DNA from: Pseudomonas citri
GTDB lineage: Bacteria > Pseudomonadota > Gammaproteobacteria > Pseudomonadales > Pseudomonadaceae
Assembly (NCBI RefSeq): GCF_025336485.1
Contig: NZ_JAODAB010000006.1
Span: 248,001 to 312,000, forward strand
Reading direction: 5' to 3'
DNA length: 64,000 nt
The notes below the pieces were generated by a model, which saw only the letters and a list, made by a program, of their open reading frames with translations, had not been told where the DNA came from and made no database searches. Of this stretch, positions 40,041 through 49,863 are shown piece after piece. The position numbers were made by a program, and so were the translations under genes. The number at the start of each line of letters is the position of its first letter. The stretch's first letter is position 1.

Positions 40041-40882
40041 GCGTCACCCCCTACTTTTGCGTCGGGTTGTTTGCAGATTCGGTCGAGCATGATCGCCAGC
40101 AATACGATCGCCAGGCCGGCTTCGAAGCCCAGGGCGATATCTGCGGTGTTCAGTGCGTTGACCACGGGTTTGCCCAGGCCGTCGGCACCCACCAGGGCGG
40201 CGATTACCACCATCGACAGCGACAGCATGATGCATTGGGTGATACCGGCGGCGATGCTTGGCATCGCATGGGGCAGCTCGATGCGCGACAGCAACTGGCT
40301 ACGGGAGCAGCCGAAGGCTTTGCCGGCGTCCATCAGTTCGTCGGGAACGTCGCGGATACCCAGGTAAGTCAGGCGGATGGGTGCGGCAATCGCGAACACC
40401 ACCGTGGAGATCAGGCCTGGGACGACACCCAGACCGAAAAGGGTCAGGGTAGGAATGAGGTACACGAAGGTCGGAATGGTCTGCATCAGGTCGAGCACCG
40501 GACGCATCACGGTGTAGAACACCGGTTTGTGCGCGGCAACGATGCCCAGCGGTACGCCGATCACGACACAGACCAGGGTGGCGAACATCACCTGGGCCAG
40601 GGTTTCCATGGTCTCCTGCCAGTAACCCAGGTTCAGGATCAACAGGAACGAGGCGATGACGAACAGCGTCAGGCCCACTTTGCGCTGGATGAAGTGTGAA
40701 AGTGCCGCAATCAGGCCGATCAAGGCCAGGGGGTTGAACCAGACCAGCGCAAACGTCACGCCGTGAATCATCGTTTCGAGGGACAGGGCGATCAAGTCGA
40801 AGAGGCTGGCGCCGTGTTGCGTCAACCATTCCACGAAAGCCGCCATGTACTGGCCTAAGGGTATTTTCTGATCAATGAGCAT
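40037..40882 (-). CDS. choW: Choline ABC transporter permease
   Basis: A 281-residue membrane protein with about six or seven helices and the permease EAA-like loop DAGKAFGCSRSQLLSRIELPHAMPSIAAGI, the binding site for ChoV. ProW/OpuAB type. The ATG at 40882 (MLIDQKIPLGQYMAAFVEWL) matches the family; another ATG lies 18 bases upstream. It sits 66 bp after choX. Confidence 0.95.
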   Translation of the reverse strand: MLIDQKIPLGQYMAAFVEWLTQHGASLFDLIALSLETMIHGVTFALVWFNPLALIGLIAALSHFIQRKVGLTLFVIASFLLILNLGYWQETMETLAQVMFATLVCVVIGVPLGIVAAHKPVFYTVMRPVLDLMQTIPTFVYLIPTLTLFGLGVVPGLISTVVFAIAAPIRLTYLGIRDVPDELMDAGKAFGCSRSQLLSRIELPHAMPSIAAGITQCIMLSLSMVVIAALVGADGLGKPVVNALNTADIALGFEAGLAIVLLAIMLDRICKQPDAKVGGDA

Positions 40883-40948
40883 GGTAGTGAACGTCCGCAT
40901 GCAAGGAATAAACAGCCCGGGCGAGCGAACTCGCCCGGCATAAGCACG

Positions 40949-41896
40949 TTACTGGGCGAGCTTGGCTTTCACGGCCTCCAGGCCTGGTTTACCGTCAATG
41001 GTGGTCACGCCAGCGAGCCAGGTATCGAGCACCTGTGGGTTCTTTTTCAGCCAGGCCTTGGCGGCGGCCTCGGGCTTCATCTTGTCGTCGAGCACGTTGC
41101 CCATCAGCGAGCTTTCCATGTCGACGGTGAATTCAAGGTTCTTCAACAACTGGCCGACGTTGCTGCATTCCTGGCTGTAGCCCTTGCGGGTGTTGGTCGC
41201 CACGGTCGCCGCACCGAAATCGGCGCCGAAAAAGTCATCGCCGCCGGTCAGGTACTGGATCTTGAAACGGGTGTTCATCGGGTGTGGCGCCCAGCCCAGG
41301 AACACCACGTCGGTGCCGCGTTTAGAGGCGCGGTCGACCTGGGAAAGCATGCCCGCTTCACTCGACTCGACGACCTTGAAGCCGGCGTCCTTCAAGCCGA
41401 AGGCGTTCTTCTCGATCATGCTCTGGATCAGGCGGTTGCCATCGTTGCCGGGCTCGATCCCGTAGATCTTGCCGTCGAGTTCTTTCTTGAATTTGGCGAT
41501 GTCGGCGAAGTCGTGCAGGCCTTTGTCATACAGGGCCTGGGGAACGGCGAGGGTGTACTTGGCGCCCGTGAGGTTGGTGCGCACGGTTTCCACGGTTCCG
41601 GCATCGCGGTAGGCCTTGATGTCGTTCTCCATGGTTGGCATCCAGTTGCCGAGGAATACATCCATGTTCTTGCCGTCGGCCAGGGACTTATAGGTCACCG
41701 GAACGGAAATCATGGTGGTCTTGGTCTTGTAGCCCAACGCCTGGAGAACCACGCTGGTGGTGGCCGTTGTCACGGTGATGTCGGTCCAGCCGACGTCCGA
41801 GAAGTTAACGGTGCTGCACTGTGCGGGGTCTGCGGCGTTGGCCAGCATTGGAAGACTCAACATGGCGGCCAACAACAACGGCTTGGAACCTTTCAT
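40949..41896 (-). CDS. choX: Periplasmic choline-binding protein
   Basis: A 315-residue binding protein with signal peptide (LLLAAMLSLPMLANA-ADP). The mature part carries LGNWMPTM, a glycine-betaine/choline-type segment, and VVFLGWAPHPMN, whose aromatic residues belong to the cation-pi box for trimethylammonium groups. OpuAC family. It is first in the choXWV operon, whose promoter lies in the 428-bp gap shared with sdaB. GbdR is the expected activator. A paralogue, caiX, is at 49864-50808. Confidence 0.94.
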   Translation of the reverse strand: MKGSKPLLLAAMLSLPMLANAADPAQCSTVNFSDVGWTDITVTTATTSVVLQALGYKTKTTMISVPVTYKSLADGKNMDVFLGNWMPTMENDIKAYRDAGTVETVRTNLTGAKYTLAVPQALYDKGLHDFADIAKFKKELDGKIYGIEPGNDGNRLIQSMIEKNAFGLKDAGFKVVESSEAGMLSQVDRASKRGTDVVFLGWAPHPMNTRFKIQYLTGGDDFFGADFGAATVATNTRKGYSQECSNVGQLLKNLEFTVDMESSLMGNVLDDKMKPEAAAKAWLKKNPQVLDTWLAGVTTIDGKPGLEAVKAKLAQ

Positions 41897-42324
41897 GGGT
41901 GGACTCCTGGTGTTTTATCGGCGGTGTCCGCTCGGGACAACCGCGCGCTTATGGGATGTTGCGGTTGGTGGCGCGTGGGCAATCTCTTGACACGCGGCCT
42001 TGCAAACGAGCCGTAACTGATCATGTACCAGTGCAAATCCGACGCCTACAGGGATAGTCGTATCCAGTACAGGGAGGGTCGCATCCAGTGTTGGTGACGT
42101 CGTTTACAGATTTTTTCAGCCCCCGGCGGGCCTTTGAAACGCGAAAAAGCGGCGCAAAACCGGGCTGAAGGGTGGGCGGCGTTGCTGGGCATGATTGCGT
42201 CGGTGTCAGACGTCGAACCCCTAGGCAAAAGCCGGATGATGCGGCCATCCCGGCGTTGAGCGTAGCAGCTCCGTCACCGGTCGCTCCTGCGTCCGGAAGT
42301 GCCCTGTTCTGGAGATTTTCGACA
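41897..42324. other. 428-bp divergent control region between choX and sdaB
   Basis: No gene. It must hold the promoters of choXWV (minus) and sdaB (plus). A CCCGG..CCGGG-type inverted repeat (cagcccccggcgggcc and ggcgcaaaaccgggctg, about 42117-42168) could form a hairpin. I searched for a glycine riboswitch (paired conserved aptamers) before sdaB and did not recognise one, and saw no clear sigma-54 site. Confidence 0.4.
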
Positions 42325-43701
42325 ATGGCAATCAGCGTGTTCGACCTGTTCAAGATCGGTATCGGCCCGTCCAGTTCCCATACCGTTGGCCCCATGCGCG
42401 CGGCGGCGTTGTTTGTCCAGGCGCTTCGGGAAAAGGCTCTGCTGCACGAGGTGCGCCGGGTAGAAGTGCAGTTGTTCGGCTCGCTGTCGGCCACCGGCAT
42501 CGGTCACGGCAGCGACACGGCAGTGATCATGGGCCTGATGAACGAATGGCCGGATGCAATCGACCCGTCGCAGATCGCCCCGCGCATCGCGCAGTTGCGT
42601 GAAACCGACACGTTATTGCTGGACGGTCACCTGCCGGTGCCTTTCGTCTGGTCGCGGGACATGCGCCTGCTCGACGAGAACCTGCCGTTCCACCCCAACG
42701 CGATGACATTAATAGTCGAGGGCGACAACGGTGAGTTGCATCGCGACACCTACTATTCAGTCGGCGGTGGTTTCGTCGTCGACCAGGCCCAGGCGTCCAG
42801 CGGTGTGGTGGACCTGGATGACACGGTGCTGCCTTATGATTTTTCCAGCGCCGAAGAACTGCTCCAGTTGTGCCGCACCCATAACCTGCGGGTCGCCGAC
42901 CTGATGATGGCCAACGAGAAGGTCTGGCGCTCGGAGGAGGGAATCCGCAGCGGCCTGATGAAACTCTGGCGGGCCATGCAGGATTGCGTCGAGCACGGCC
43001 TCAAGCACGAGGGCATTTTGCCCGGTGGCTTGAATGTGCGGCGGCGTGCAGCCAAGTTGCATCGCAGCCTGCAAGAGTTGAACAAGCCGAACGTCATCGG
43101 CTCGACCTTGAGCGCCATGGAGTGGGTCAACCTGTATGCCTTGGCGGTCAACGAAGAAAACGCGGCCGGCGGGCGCATGGTCACTGCGCCGACCAATGGC
43201 GCGGCGGGGATCATTCCAGCGGTGCTGCATTACTTCATGAGGTTCAGTGAAGCGGTGACCGACGCCAACGTGGTGGATTATTTCCTCGGCGCGGCAGCGG
43301 TGGGCATCCTGTGCAAGAAGAACGCTTCGATCTCCGGTGCCGAGGTCGGCTGCCAGGGCGAAGTCGGTTCGGCCTGCGCCATGGCGGCGGCGGGATTGGC
43401 CGAGGTGCTTGGCGCCACGCCGGAACAATTGTGCAATGCGGCGGAAATCGGCCTGGAGCATAACCTCGGCCTGACCTGCGATCCGGTGGGCGGCCTGGTG
43501 CAAGTGCCGTGCATCGAGCGCAACGCGATTGCCGCCGTGAAAGCGATCAACGCCGCACAAATGGCGCTGCGCGGTGACGGCCAGCACTTCATTTCCCTGG
43601 ACCGGGTGATCCGCACCATGCGCGATACCGGTGCCGACATGCATGACAAATATAAAGAGACATCGCGCGGCGGCCTGGCGGTCAGCGCGGTGGAGTGCTG
43701 A
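42325..43701 (+). CDS. sdaB: L-serine ammonia-lyase
   Basis: A 458-residue iron-sulphur serine dehydratase with the start [45 protein letters not shown], and the cluster cysteines in [24 protein letters not shown] and the later GLTCDPVGG. It deaminates serine to pyruvate. In Pseudomonas it sits beside gbdR because betaine breakdown ends in glycine and serine. The ATG at 42325 follows CTGGAGATTTTC; the open frame to 42172 is not coding. Confidence 0.96.
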   Translation: MAISVFDLFKIGIGPSSSHTVGPMRAAALFVQALREKALLHEVRRVEVQLFGSLSATGIGHGSDTAVIMGLMNEWPDAIDPSQIAPRIAQLRETDTLLLDGHLPVPFVWSRDMRLLDENLPFHPNAMTLIVEGDNGELHRDTYYSVGGGFVVDQAQASSGVVDLDDTVLPYDFSSAEELLQLCRTHNLRVADLMMANEKVWRSEEGIRSGLMKLWRAMQDCVEHGLKHEGILPGGLNVRRRAAKLHRSLQELNKPNVIGSTLSAMEWVNLYALAVNEENAAGGRMVTAPTNGAAGIIPAVLHYFMRFSEAVTDANVVDYFLGAAAVGILCKKNASISGAEVGCQGEVGSACAMAAAGLAEVLGATPEQLCNAAEIGLEHNLGLTCDPVGGLVQVPCIERNAIAAVKAINAAQMALRGDGQHFISLDRVIRTMRDTGADMHDKYKETSRGGLAVSAVEC

Positions 43702-44207
43702 TCGAACCCGGGGTTCGGTGGGAACAAGGCCAGCTTTGTTCCCACATTGTCTCCCACAGATGATTCACTTTTTCAGCAGATCGAAACCGCTCGTTAAATG
43801 AACACCGAGCGGAAAAACGCCACCTTTTAGCGCGTCGCAAACAGACAAGTTGGCTGGGCGGGGCGCGTCTGAGTCTTCGCTTGACCGTCCGTCCTTCGCT
43901 CCGGTGGTGATACCCGTAGCGCAAACGCCGCAGCCCAGTTCCCACAAGTGCTACCGAACTGCTCACAGTTTGCTGTGGCAGGTGCCAGACGGCGTTTGAT
44001 CGCGCCTATAACCCCACTCGACGCACGCCTTATATAGACGGGCCGAGATGTCGTTTTCAGGATTTATCGAACGCCTATTCAAATTTAGGCATGGCATTTG
44101 CTGTATTGCTGTAAAGCCCAACGCTTGTGAAAAAAGCCCGGGGCCATAACCAATAAAAAGAGCCTGAGCCTGAGGCCATTACCCGCTTTGTGTGAGGAGA
44201 TACCGCG
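43702..44207. other. 506-bp intergenic region upstream of gbdR
   Basis: It begins with a REP-like hairpin, gtgggaacaa (43718-43727) and ttgttcccac (43736-43745), just after sdaB. The rest shows no recognisable gene; a 60-codon minus frame at 43765-43947 has no known relatives to me. The gbdR promoter must lie in the AT-rich 44080-44200 part. Confidence 0.4.
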
Positions 44208-45311
44208 ATGACGACGTCCAACTCCGGGGCCCAACCCCAGAACCGTGCGCCTCAATCCATTGGCTTTTTGCTGCTGGACAATTTCACGCTGATTTCCCTG
44301 GCGTCTGCGGTTGAACCGCTGCGCATGGCCAACCAGTTGTCCGGTCGCGAGCTGTATCGTTGGACCACCCTGACCGTCGACGGCGGGCAGGTCTGGGCCA
44401 GTGACGGATTGCAGATCACCCCCGACGCCGCCATGCACAAAGCACCAAATCTGGACACCGTCATCGTCTGTGGCGGCATCGGCATCCAGCGCACGGTGAC
44501 CCGCGAGCACGTGTCATGGTTGCAAGGCCAGGCCCGTCAGTCCCGTCGCCTTGGCGCAGTGTGCACCGGCAGTTGGGCCCTGGCCTGCGCTGGCCTGTTG
44601 GACGGTTTCGATTGCAGCGTGCACTGGGAATGCCTGGCCGCGATGCAGGAAGCCTTCCCACGGGTATCGATGAGCACGCGCCTGTTCACCCTCGACCGTA
44701 ATCGTTTCACCAGCTCCGGCGGCACGGCGCCGCTGGACATGATGCTGCACCTGATCAGCCGCGATCACGGCCGTGAACTGTCGGCGGCGATTTCCGAAAT
44801 GTTTGTCTACGAACGTATCCGCAACGAGCAGGATCACCAACGCGTGCCGCTCAAGCACATGCTCGGCACCAACCAGCCGAAGTTGCAGGAAATCGTGGCG
44901 CTGATGGAAGCCAACCTCGAGGAGCCGATCGACCTGGACGAACTGGCGGTGTATGTCGCGGTGTCCCGGCGTCAGCTGGAGCGGTTGTTCCAGAAATACC
45001 TGCACTGTTCGCCGTCGCGCTACTACCTCAAGCTGCGGTTGATTCGCGCACGGCAATTGCTCAAGCAGACGCCGATGTCGATCATCGAAGTGGCCTCGGT
45101 GTGTGGCTTCGTTTCCACGCCACATTTCTCCAAGTGCTACCGCGAATACTTTGGCATCCCGCCGCGCGATGAGCGTGTAGGTTCGAATACCACGCAACAA
45201 GTGGCGATGATGCCATTGCCGCAGGCCATCGTGATGTCACCGTTGTCCGGCCCGCTGTCGGCGTTGAGCCAGGCGCGCAATGAGTCGACGTTTGCCAGCG
45301 TAAGGTTGTAA
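44208..45311 (+). CDS. gbdR: AraC-family activator of glycine betaine catabolism
   Basis: A 367-residue GlxA-type regulator: an N-terminal amidotransferase-like sensor domain (SIGFLLLDNFTLISLASAVEPLRMAN) and a C-terminal double HTH (LDELAVYVAVSRRQLERLFQKYL, then MSIIEVASVCGFVSTPHFSKCYREYFG). Length and ends match P. aeruginosa GbdR, which binds glycine betaine or dimethylglycine and activates gbc, dgc, cho and plc genes. It stands beside sdaB as in that species. The dgc and cho promoters in the window are likely targets. Confidence 0.96.
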   Translation: MTTSNSGAQPQNRAPQSIGFLLLDNFTLISLASAVEPLRMANQLSGRELYRWTTLTVDGGQVWASDGLQITPDAAMHKAPNLDTVIVCGGIGIQRTVTREHVSWLQGQARQSRRLGAVCTGSWALACAGLLDGFDCSVHWECLAAMQEAFPRVSMSTRLFTLDRNRFTSSGGTAPLDMMLHLISRDHGRELSAAISEMFVYERIRNEQDHQRVPLKHMLGTNQPKLQEIVALMEANLEEPIDLDELAVYVAVSRRQLERLFQKYLHCSPSRYYLKLRLIRARQLLKQTPMSIIEVASVCGFVSTPHFSKCYREYFGIPPRDERVGSNTTQQVAMMPLPQAIVMSPLSGPLSALSQARNESTFASVRL

Positions 45312-45324
45312 ACCGAGGCGCCTT

Positions 45325-45409
45325 TATCGCGAGCAAGCTTTGCTCCCACACAAGCGTTGTTCCCTCAGGTGTTCGATTGAGCCCGTGGGAGCAAAGCTTG
45401 CTCGCGATT
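45325..45409. repeat. Inverted pair of REP elements after gbdR
   Basis: atcgcgagcaagctttgctc and gagcaaagcttgctcgcgat are exact inverse copies about 40 bp apart, between gbdR and the convergent small gene. Confidence 0.85.
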
Positions 45410-45415
45410 GGGTTC

Positions 45416-45679
45416 TCAGGCGCTGTGGTTCTGCTGATACTCAGCCAGTGCCGGTAACAGCTGCTTGTCGATCGCCTGGCGCACGACCGGCAGGATGGTC
45501 GCGCTGCTGGTGTACATCTCCTTGACCATCCTGCGCAGTTCATTGGCGCGAGCCCTGTCCAGACCCCGTACCGCGCATTCGCAGGCCTGCTCGGCCGTGG
45601 AGCCACTGGGTATCTGCAGCCCGAGGGCCTTGAGCTGGCCCAGCAGGTCTTCCTGGTCGATCAAATCGGCGTGCATCAT
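45416..45679 (-). CDS. Conserved small hypothetical protein
   Basis: An 87-residue, mostly helical, acidic-to-neutral protein (DLIDQEDLLGQLKALGLQ..EQACECAVRGLDRARANELRRMVKEMYTSS). No signal peptide or membrane helix. The ATG follows AAGGAAAAGC. I do not recognise a family; similar ORFs sit near gbdR in other pseudomonads, as far as I recall. The gene is alone, convergent with gbdR. Confidence 0.6.
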   Translation of the reverse strand: MMHADLIDQEDLLGQLKALGLQIPSGSTAEQACECAVRGLDRARANELRRMVKEMYTSSATILPVVRQAIDKQLLPALAEYQQNHSA

Positions 45680-45784
45680 GACGCTTTTCCTTGTTCAGGG
45701 ATTGGGGTCGTGAACCGATTCTGGTAGCCACCCGAAGCGGCGGCAAGGGCAAATTGTCGCAATGGCCCGGATACCTATGAACAG

Positions 45785-45928
45785 GTCGTTTTCGGTTAAC
45801 TCGAATGAACGAACAGGGGGCACACTGATCCCAAGCTGAATCACGATGGTTTGGTCACCCTCGCGCTGCAGCTCCTCCAGTAACGCCATCTGCCCCGATC
45901 CTGTCACGGCTTGATCGGGGATTTTTTT
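45785..45928 (+). ncRNA. Candidate small RNA ending in a strong terminator
   Basis: A strong intrinsic terminator, ccccgatc (45893-45900) pairing with gatcgggg (45913-45920) followed by a run of seven T, lies on the plus strand without any plus-strand gene before it. Upstream there is a possible sigma-70 promoter: TTGTCG at 45754-45759, 16 bp, TATGAA at 45776-45781. The predicted RNA of about 140 bases contains ctcctcc, complementary to Shine-Dalgarno sequences. The 5' end is inferred. Confidence 0.45.
45893..45928 (+). terminator. Strong rho-independent terminator
   Basis: An 8-bp GC-rich stem with a 12-base loop followed by atttttttg. It faces no annotated plus-strand gene, except gbdR 580 bp upstream. 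Confidence 0.85.
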
Positions 45929-46004
45929 GCCTGTGAATCAGGTTTCAATAGGGTGTTTGACGGGCCGCTATCGCGAGCAGGCTTGCGCTGAGCGAGGACG
46001 CGCT

Positions 46005-47168
46005 CTAACGCTGCAACACCAGAATCCGCGACAACAACTCATCCCGATCCACATAGCATCCCTGGAAATGCCGCGCCCCGGTGCCCGGGTCGAAGGCGTT
46101 GCGGGCGTGGAGGGTGCGGCGGTTGTCGAAGCACCAGAGCTGGCCGGGTTCGAGGCGTTGCGTCAGGCAAAACTGTGGCTCGCGGGTCAATGCGATGAAT
46201 CGTCGGTAGGCGTGATAAAGCTTCGGCATCTGTTCGACCGAGGTGTCGAATGGTCCGCGCAAAAAATTCGCCATGCGGATTTCCGAGACCTGCCCCACGG
46301 CATCCAGGGCGATGATCGGCGCCAGGCAGCGGTAATCGCTGTGGCGGTCCTTGTTGCGAAACTCCACCGGAATCTGGCACAGCGCGGCGAACGCCTCCGG
46401 GTCCTCCTGGCGCAGCGCCTGGGCGATGGCGAAACCGTCGACAAAAATGCTCTCGCCGCCGTCGGCGTCATTCACCAGGCAATGCAAGAACTGCAAGCCC
46501 GGCTGCAATTCCCGGGTCGGCAGGTCGCTGTGCAGCGGCAGGTTGAACGCGGTGTAGGCGTTGCTGTCGGCATCGGCCTTGGATTGCACATTGAACAGCA
46601 CGCCGAAATTGCTCTCACGGATGAAGGAAATACGCTGGGCGATCTGTTTCAGCGAACCCGGTTCGGTGGGGACGCCGCGCACTTGGGTCAGGCCGATGTC
46701 GCGTACAGCCAGCAGCCATTGCAGCAGCGTGTCGGCGTCTTCCATCAGCGCCGGGTAGTCGAACACCGGCAGTTGCAAATCGTGCCGCCATAAATGGCGT
46801 TTGGGTTTGTTCGCCAGGCGTTCGGCCCTGGAGATGTCGTCGTAGGCATGAGCGCGCAACCAGCCCGGGTCGAAACGGCTGCGGTGGCCGTCCTGCCAAT
46901 CCACGCACAGGCAGCCTTCGCCATCGATGCGGGTGGCGCTGGGTGTCAGGTCTTCGGGGACGTCGACGATCTCCAGCACCTGTTCGCGGGTCACGCTGTA
47001 GACGCATTGCGGGCAGGGGCAGTTGTCCCGTAGCCATTGATGATGAAACGGGCTGATACGGCCGTCGGCCCAAATGACCTGCACCCGGTCGGCCAAGGAA
47101 GTTGCACCGGCTAACGCGCAGATCAGCGGATACGGGCGGAAGTCGGCAAAAGCGGCAGCGGTGTGCAT
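46005..47168 (-). CDS. Gamma-butyrobetaine hydroxylase-like 2-oxoglutarate dioxygenase
   Basis: A 387-residue protein with an N-terminal DUF971-like zinc-binding domain (LRDNCPCPQCVYSVTREQVLE) and a TauD-type dioxygenase domain. The iron ligands are His213-Ser-Asp215 and the distal His354 in RTLHARNAF. This two-domain layout is that of butyrobetaine dioxygenase, which makes L-carnitine from gamma-butyrobetaine with oxygen and 2-oxoglutarate. It is last in the set caiX-cdhC-cdhA-cdhB, 20 bp after cdhB, so a supply of carnitine from butyrobetaine fits the context. Other trimethylammonium substrates remain possible. Confidence 0.85.
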   Translation of the reverse strand: MHTAAAFADFRPYPLICALAGATSLADRVQVIWADGRISPFHHQWLRDNCPCPQCVYSVTREQVLEIVDVPEDLTPSATRIDGEGCLCVDWQDGHRSRFDPGWLRAHAYDDISRAERLANKPKRHLWRHDLQLPVFDYPALMEDADTLLQWLLAVRDIGLTQVRGVPTEPGSLKQIAQRISFIRESNFGVLFNVQSKADADSNAYTAFNLPLHSDLPTRELQPGLQFLHCLVNDADGGESIFVDGFAIAQALRQEDPEAFAALCQIPVEFRNKDRHSDYRCLAPIIALDAVGQVSEIRMANFLRGPFDTSVEQMPKLYHAYRRFIALTREPQFCLTQRLEPGQLWCFDNRRTLHARNAFDPGTGARHFQGCYVDRDELLSRILVLQR

Positions 47169-47188
47169 GGCTATCTCCTGTGCAAGGC

Positions 47189-47665
47189 TTATCGGGCGGG
47201 TGGCAAGGCGATGACCCGGCCGACATAGGCCGGGGCTGGCAGGTCGGATTGCGCTTCGAGCAGGGCGCCGAGTTCGCCCAGTGTCCGTTCGGTGAAGGGC
47301 GCCGCGCGCGGGCCGGCCAGGTCGACGTGCAGCAGCATTTGCTCGTTGCCCGCCAACTCCTTGTCCCCGCCGGCCAGGTGCAGGCTGTGGTAGAGGTGCA
47401 GGCGTTTCTGGTCATGGCCGATGATCTGCGTACGTACTTCCACGTCGGCGCCGAGCTTCACTTCGTGCAGGTAATTGAGGTGCAGTTCCAGGGTGAATAG
47501 CGAATGACCGCTGGCTTCGCGGTCCTGGCTATCCAGGCCGAGCCGGTCCATCAGCGCGTCGGTGGCGTAGCTGAAGATCAGCAGGTAGAAGGCATCGCGC
47601 AGGTGGCCGTTGTAGTCGACCCATTCGGGATGGATGCGGGTCTGGTAGGTGGTAAGGGTGGGCAT
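47189..47665 (-). CDS. cdhB: Thioesterase of carnitine catabolism (betainyl-CoA thioesterase)
   Basis: A 158-residue hot-dog-fold thioesterase: RIHPEWVDYNGHLRDAFYLLIFSYATDALMDRLG contains the usual catalytic acidic residue and DYNGH motif. In the carnitine pathway it releases glycine betaine from betainyl-CoA made by CdhC. The ATG at 47665 is selected over the open frame to 47731. Located between cdhA and the hydroxylase gene. Confidence 0.9.
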   Translation of the reverse strand: MPTLTTYQTRIHPEWVDYNGHLRDAFYLLIFSYATDALMDRLGLDSQDREASGHSLFTLELHLNYLHEVKLGADVEVRTQIIGHDQKRLHLYHSLHLAGGDKELAGNEQMLLHVDLAGPRAAPFTERTLGELGALLEAQSDLPAPAYVGRVIALPPAR

Positions 47666-47704
47666 CGTGGAACTCCACAGAGAGTCGCGGGTGTACACAA
47701 TTTT

Positions 47705-47730
47705 TGGCGAGAGAGCTTGCTCCCTCGCCA
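47705..47730. repeat. Single REP-like hairpin between cdhA and cdhB
   Basis: tggcgagagagc and gctccctcgcca form an imperfect inverted repeat within the 78-bp gap. Confidence 0.65.
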
Positions 47731-47743
47731 CATCGGCCGGTGT

Positions 47744-48709
47744 TTATTCGGTAAAGGCCATCCCATGCTTGGCCTTGGTGCTCTTTACCGCCTCCAGCAC
47801 TGCCAACAGGCAATCGTCGCGGTAGCGCTCCAGGGCTGGAATGCTGTGATGACCCAGTTGCGCACTCGTGCCGTCCACCACATCGTCGATCAGTTTTTCG
47901 GTCAGTTCTGGTGCCGGCAGGTAGGTCCACGGCAACTGCAACGCCGGGCCGAACTGGGCCATGAAGTGACGCATCCCGGCGTCGCCGCCGGCCAGGGTGT
48001 ACGTCAGGAACGTGCCCATGAACGACCAGCGCAACCCGGCGCCGAAACGGATGGCGTCGTCGATTTCCCCGGTGGTCGCCACGCCGTCGTTGACCAGGTG
48101 CAGCGCCTCGCGCCACAGCGCTTCGAGCAGGCGGTCGGCGATGAAGCCGGGCACTTCCTTGCGCACGTGCAGCGGGCGCATGCCGAGGGATTCGTACACC
48201 TGCATCGCCGCCTGCACGGCGTCGGGCGCGGTGTTTTTACCGCCGACCACTTCTACCAGCGGTAACAGGTAAACCGGGTTGAACGGGTGCCCGACCACGC
48301 AGCGTTCCGGGTGAGTGGCGCTTTCGTAGAACTCGCTGGGCAGCAGCCCCGAGGTGCTGGAACCGATCAACGCGTTCGGCTTGGCGGCGGCGCTGATCTG
48401 GCTGTGCAGTTGGAGTTTAAGCTCCAGGCGCTCGGGGGCGCTTTCCTGGATGAAATCGGCGTCGCGCACGCACTCCTCGACGGTCGCGACAAAGCGCAGC
48501 CGGTCCTGGGAAGCACCCGGTGCCAGGCCTTGCTTTTCCAAGGCGCCCCAGGCATTGGCGACGCGCTTGCGCAGTGCCGCCTCGGCGCCCGGCGCCGGGT
48601 CCCAGGCGACGACGTCCAGGCCATGGGCCAGGGCGCGGCTGACCCAGCCGCTGCCGATCACGCCGCTGCCCAGGGCGGCGAAAGTCTTGATGTCGGTGAT
48701 AAAGCTCAT
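47744..48709 (-). CDS. cdhA: L-carnitine dehydrogenase
   Basis: A 321-residue member of the 3-hydroxyacyl-CoA dehydrogenase family: NAD-binding [20 protein letters not shown] at residues 11-30, then [13 protein letters not shown] and [19 protein letters not shown] with the catalytic histidine. The position next to cdhC and cdhB and the size equal Pseudomonas CdhA, which oxidises L-carnitine to 3-dehydrocarnitine. The ATG at 48709 aligns with the Rossmann fold start. Confidence 0.94.
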   Translation of the reverse strand: MSFITDIKTFAALGSGVIGSGWVSRALAHGLDVVAWDPAPGAEAALRKRVANAWGALEKQGLAPGASQDRLRFVATVEECVRDADFIQESAPERLELKLQLHSQISAAAKPNALIGSSTSGLLPSEFYESATHPERCVVGHPFNPVYLLPLVEVVGGKNTAPDAVQAAMQVYESLGMRPLHVRKEVPGFIADRLLEALWREALHLVNDGVATTGEIDDAIRFGAGLRWSFMGTFLTYTLAGGDAGMRHFMAQFGPALQLPWTYLPAPELTEKLIDDVVDGTSAQLGHHSIPALERYRDDCLLAVLEAVKSTKAKHGMAFTE

Positions 48710-48760
48710 GGTGGTTTCCTGAAAAAATAGTTCGGTGATCGTCTCCTGTGGAAGCAAGGT

Positions 48761-48854
48761 CTGTGGGAGCAAGGCTTGCCCGCGATGGCGGCAGTGGATT
48801 CAACAGGGATGTTGACTGACATACCGTTATCGCGGGCAAGCCTTGCTCCCACAG
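48761..48854. repeat. Inverted pair of REP elements between cdhC and cdhA
   Basis: ctgtgggagcaaggcttgcc at the left has its exact inverse, ggcaagccttgctcccacag, at the right. Extra fragments of the same repeat (tgtggaagcaaggt, ccttgctct) flank it. Confidence 0.85.
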
Positions 48855-48903
48855 GCCTTGCTCTCAACAGGTCTTGCTCTTACAAGCAATGTTCCTACGT
48901 CGC

Positions 48904-49791
48904 TCAACCGCGCTGGGTCAGCCCCATCTTCTTGCGGCCTTCAGCCGGCGTGAGCACGCGCGCGCCGAGGCGGCTGAGGATCTCGCCGGCGCGCTCCACC
49001 AGTTGGCCGTTGGTGGCGAGTACGCCTTTGTCCAGCCACAGGTTGTCTTCCAACCCGACTCGCACGTTGCCCCCCAGCAGCACGGCCTGGGCCGCCATTG
49101 GCATTTGCATGCGGCCGATGCCGAAGCCGGCCCACACCGCGTCCGTCGGCAGGTTGTCGACCATGGCCTTCATGGTGGTGGTGTCGGCTGGCGCGCCCCA
49201 CGGGATGCCCAGGCAGAGCTGGAACAGCGGGTTGTCCAGCAGGCCTTCCTTGATCATTTGCTTGGCGAACCACAGGTGGCCGGTGTCGAAGATTTCCAGC
49301 TCGGCCTTGACCCCCAGCTCAGTGATGCGCCTGGCGCCGGCTCGCAGTTGTGCCGGCGTGGAGACGTAAATGGTGTCGCCGTCGCCGAAGTTCAGGGTGC
49401 CGCAATCCAGGGTGCAGATTTCCGGCAACAACTCTTCGACGTGGGCCAGGCGGGTCAGGGGGCCCACCAGGTCGGTGTTGGGGCCGAACTCCATTGGCCG
49501 TTCGCCCGCACCGATCTCCAGGTCGCCGCCCATGCCGGCGGTGAGGTTGACGATGATGTCCACGTCCGCCTCTCGGATGCGTTCCATCACTTCGCGGTAC
49601 AACGCCACGTCGCGGCTGAATTTGCCGGTCTGCGGGTCGCGGACGTGGCAGTGGACCACCGTGGCGCCGGCCTTGGCGGCCTCGACGGCGGCTGCGGCGA
49701 TCTGTTTCGGGGTGACCGGCACGTGGGGGCTCTTGGCGGTCGTGTCGCCAGCACCGGTGAGTGCGCAGGTGATGATGACGTCGTGGTTCAT
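48904..49791 (-). CDS. cdhC: 3-dehydrocarnitine-cleaving enzyme (BKACE family)
   Basis: A 295-residue beta-keto acid cleavage enzyme: N-terminal [13 protein letters not shown], the zinc-binding [13 protein letters not shown] with two histidines, and [10 protein letters not shown]. In Pseudomonas carnitine breakdown it reacts 3-dehydrocarnitine with acetyl-CoA to give betainyl-CoA and acetoacetate. It follows caiX with a 72-bp gap. Confidence 0.94.
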   Translation of the reverse strand: MNHDVIITCALTGAGDTTAKSPHVPVTPKQIAAAAVEAAKAGATVVHCHVRDPQTGKFSRDVALYREVMERIREADVDIIVNLTAGMGGDLEIGAGERPMEFGPNTDLVGPLTRLAHVEELLPEICTLDCGTLNFGDGDTIYVSTPAQLRAGARRITELGVKAELEIFDTGHLWFAKQMIKEGLLDNPLFQLCLGIPWGAPADTTTMKAMVDNLPTDAVWAGFGIGRMQMPMAAQAVLLGGNVRVGLEDNLWLDKGVLATNGQLVERAGEILSRLGARVLTPAEGRKKMGLTQRG

Positions 49792-49863
49792 GGTGCGGTT
49801 TCCTTCAGGCGTAGTGAGTCACTGCGCAGCCAGTTGGGTGCTGCGCAGAGGAATAACGTTCGA

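Noticed and set aside
41897..42324. Glycine riboswitch upstream of sdaB
   Set aside because: The paired conserved aptamer pattern was not recognised.
45695..45907. A 70-codon minus-strand frame opposite the candidate small RNA
   Set aside because: No ribosome-binding site, starts within the terminator stem, and has no recognisable domain.
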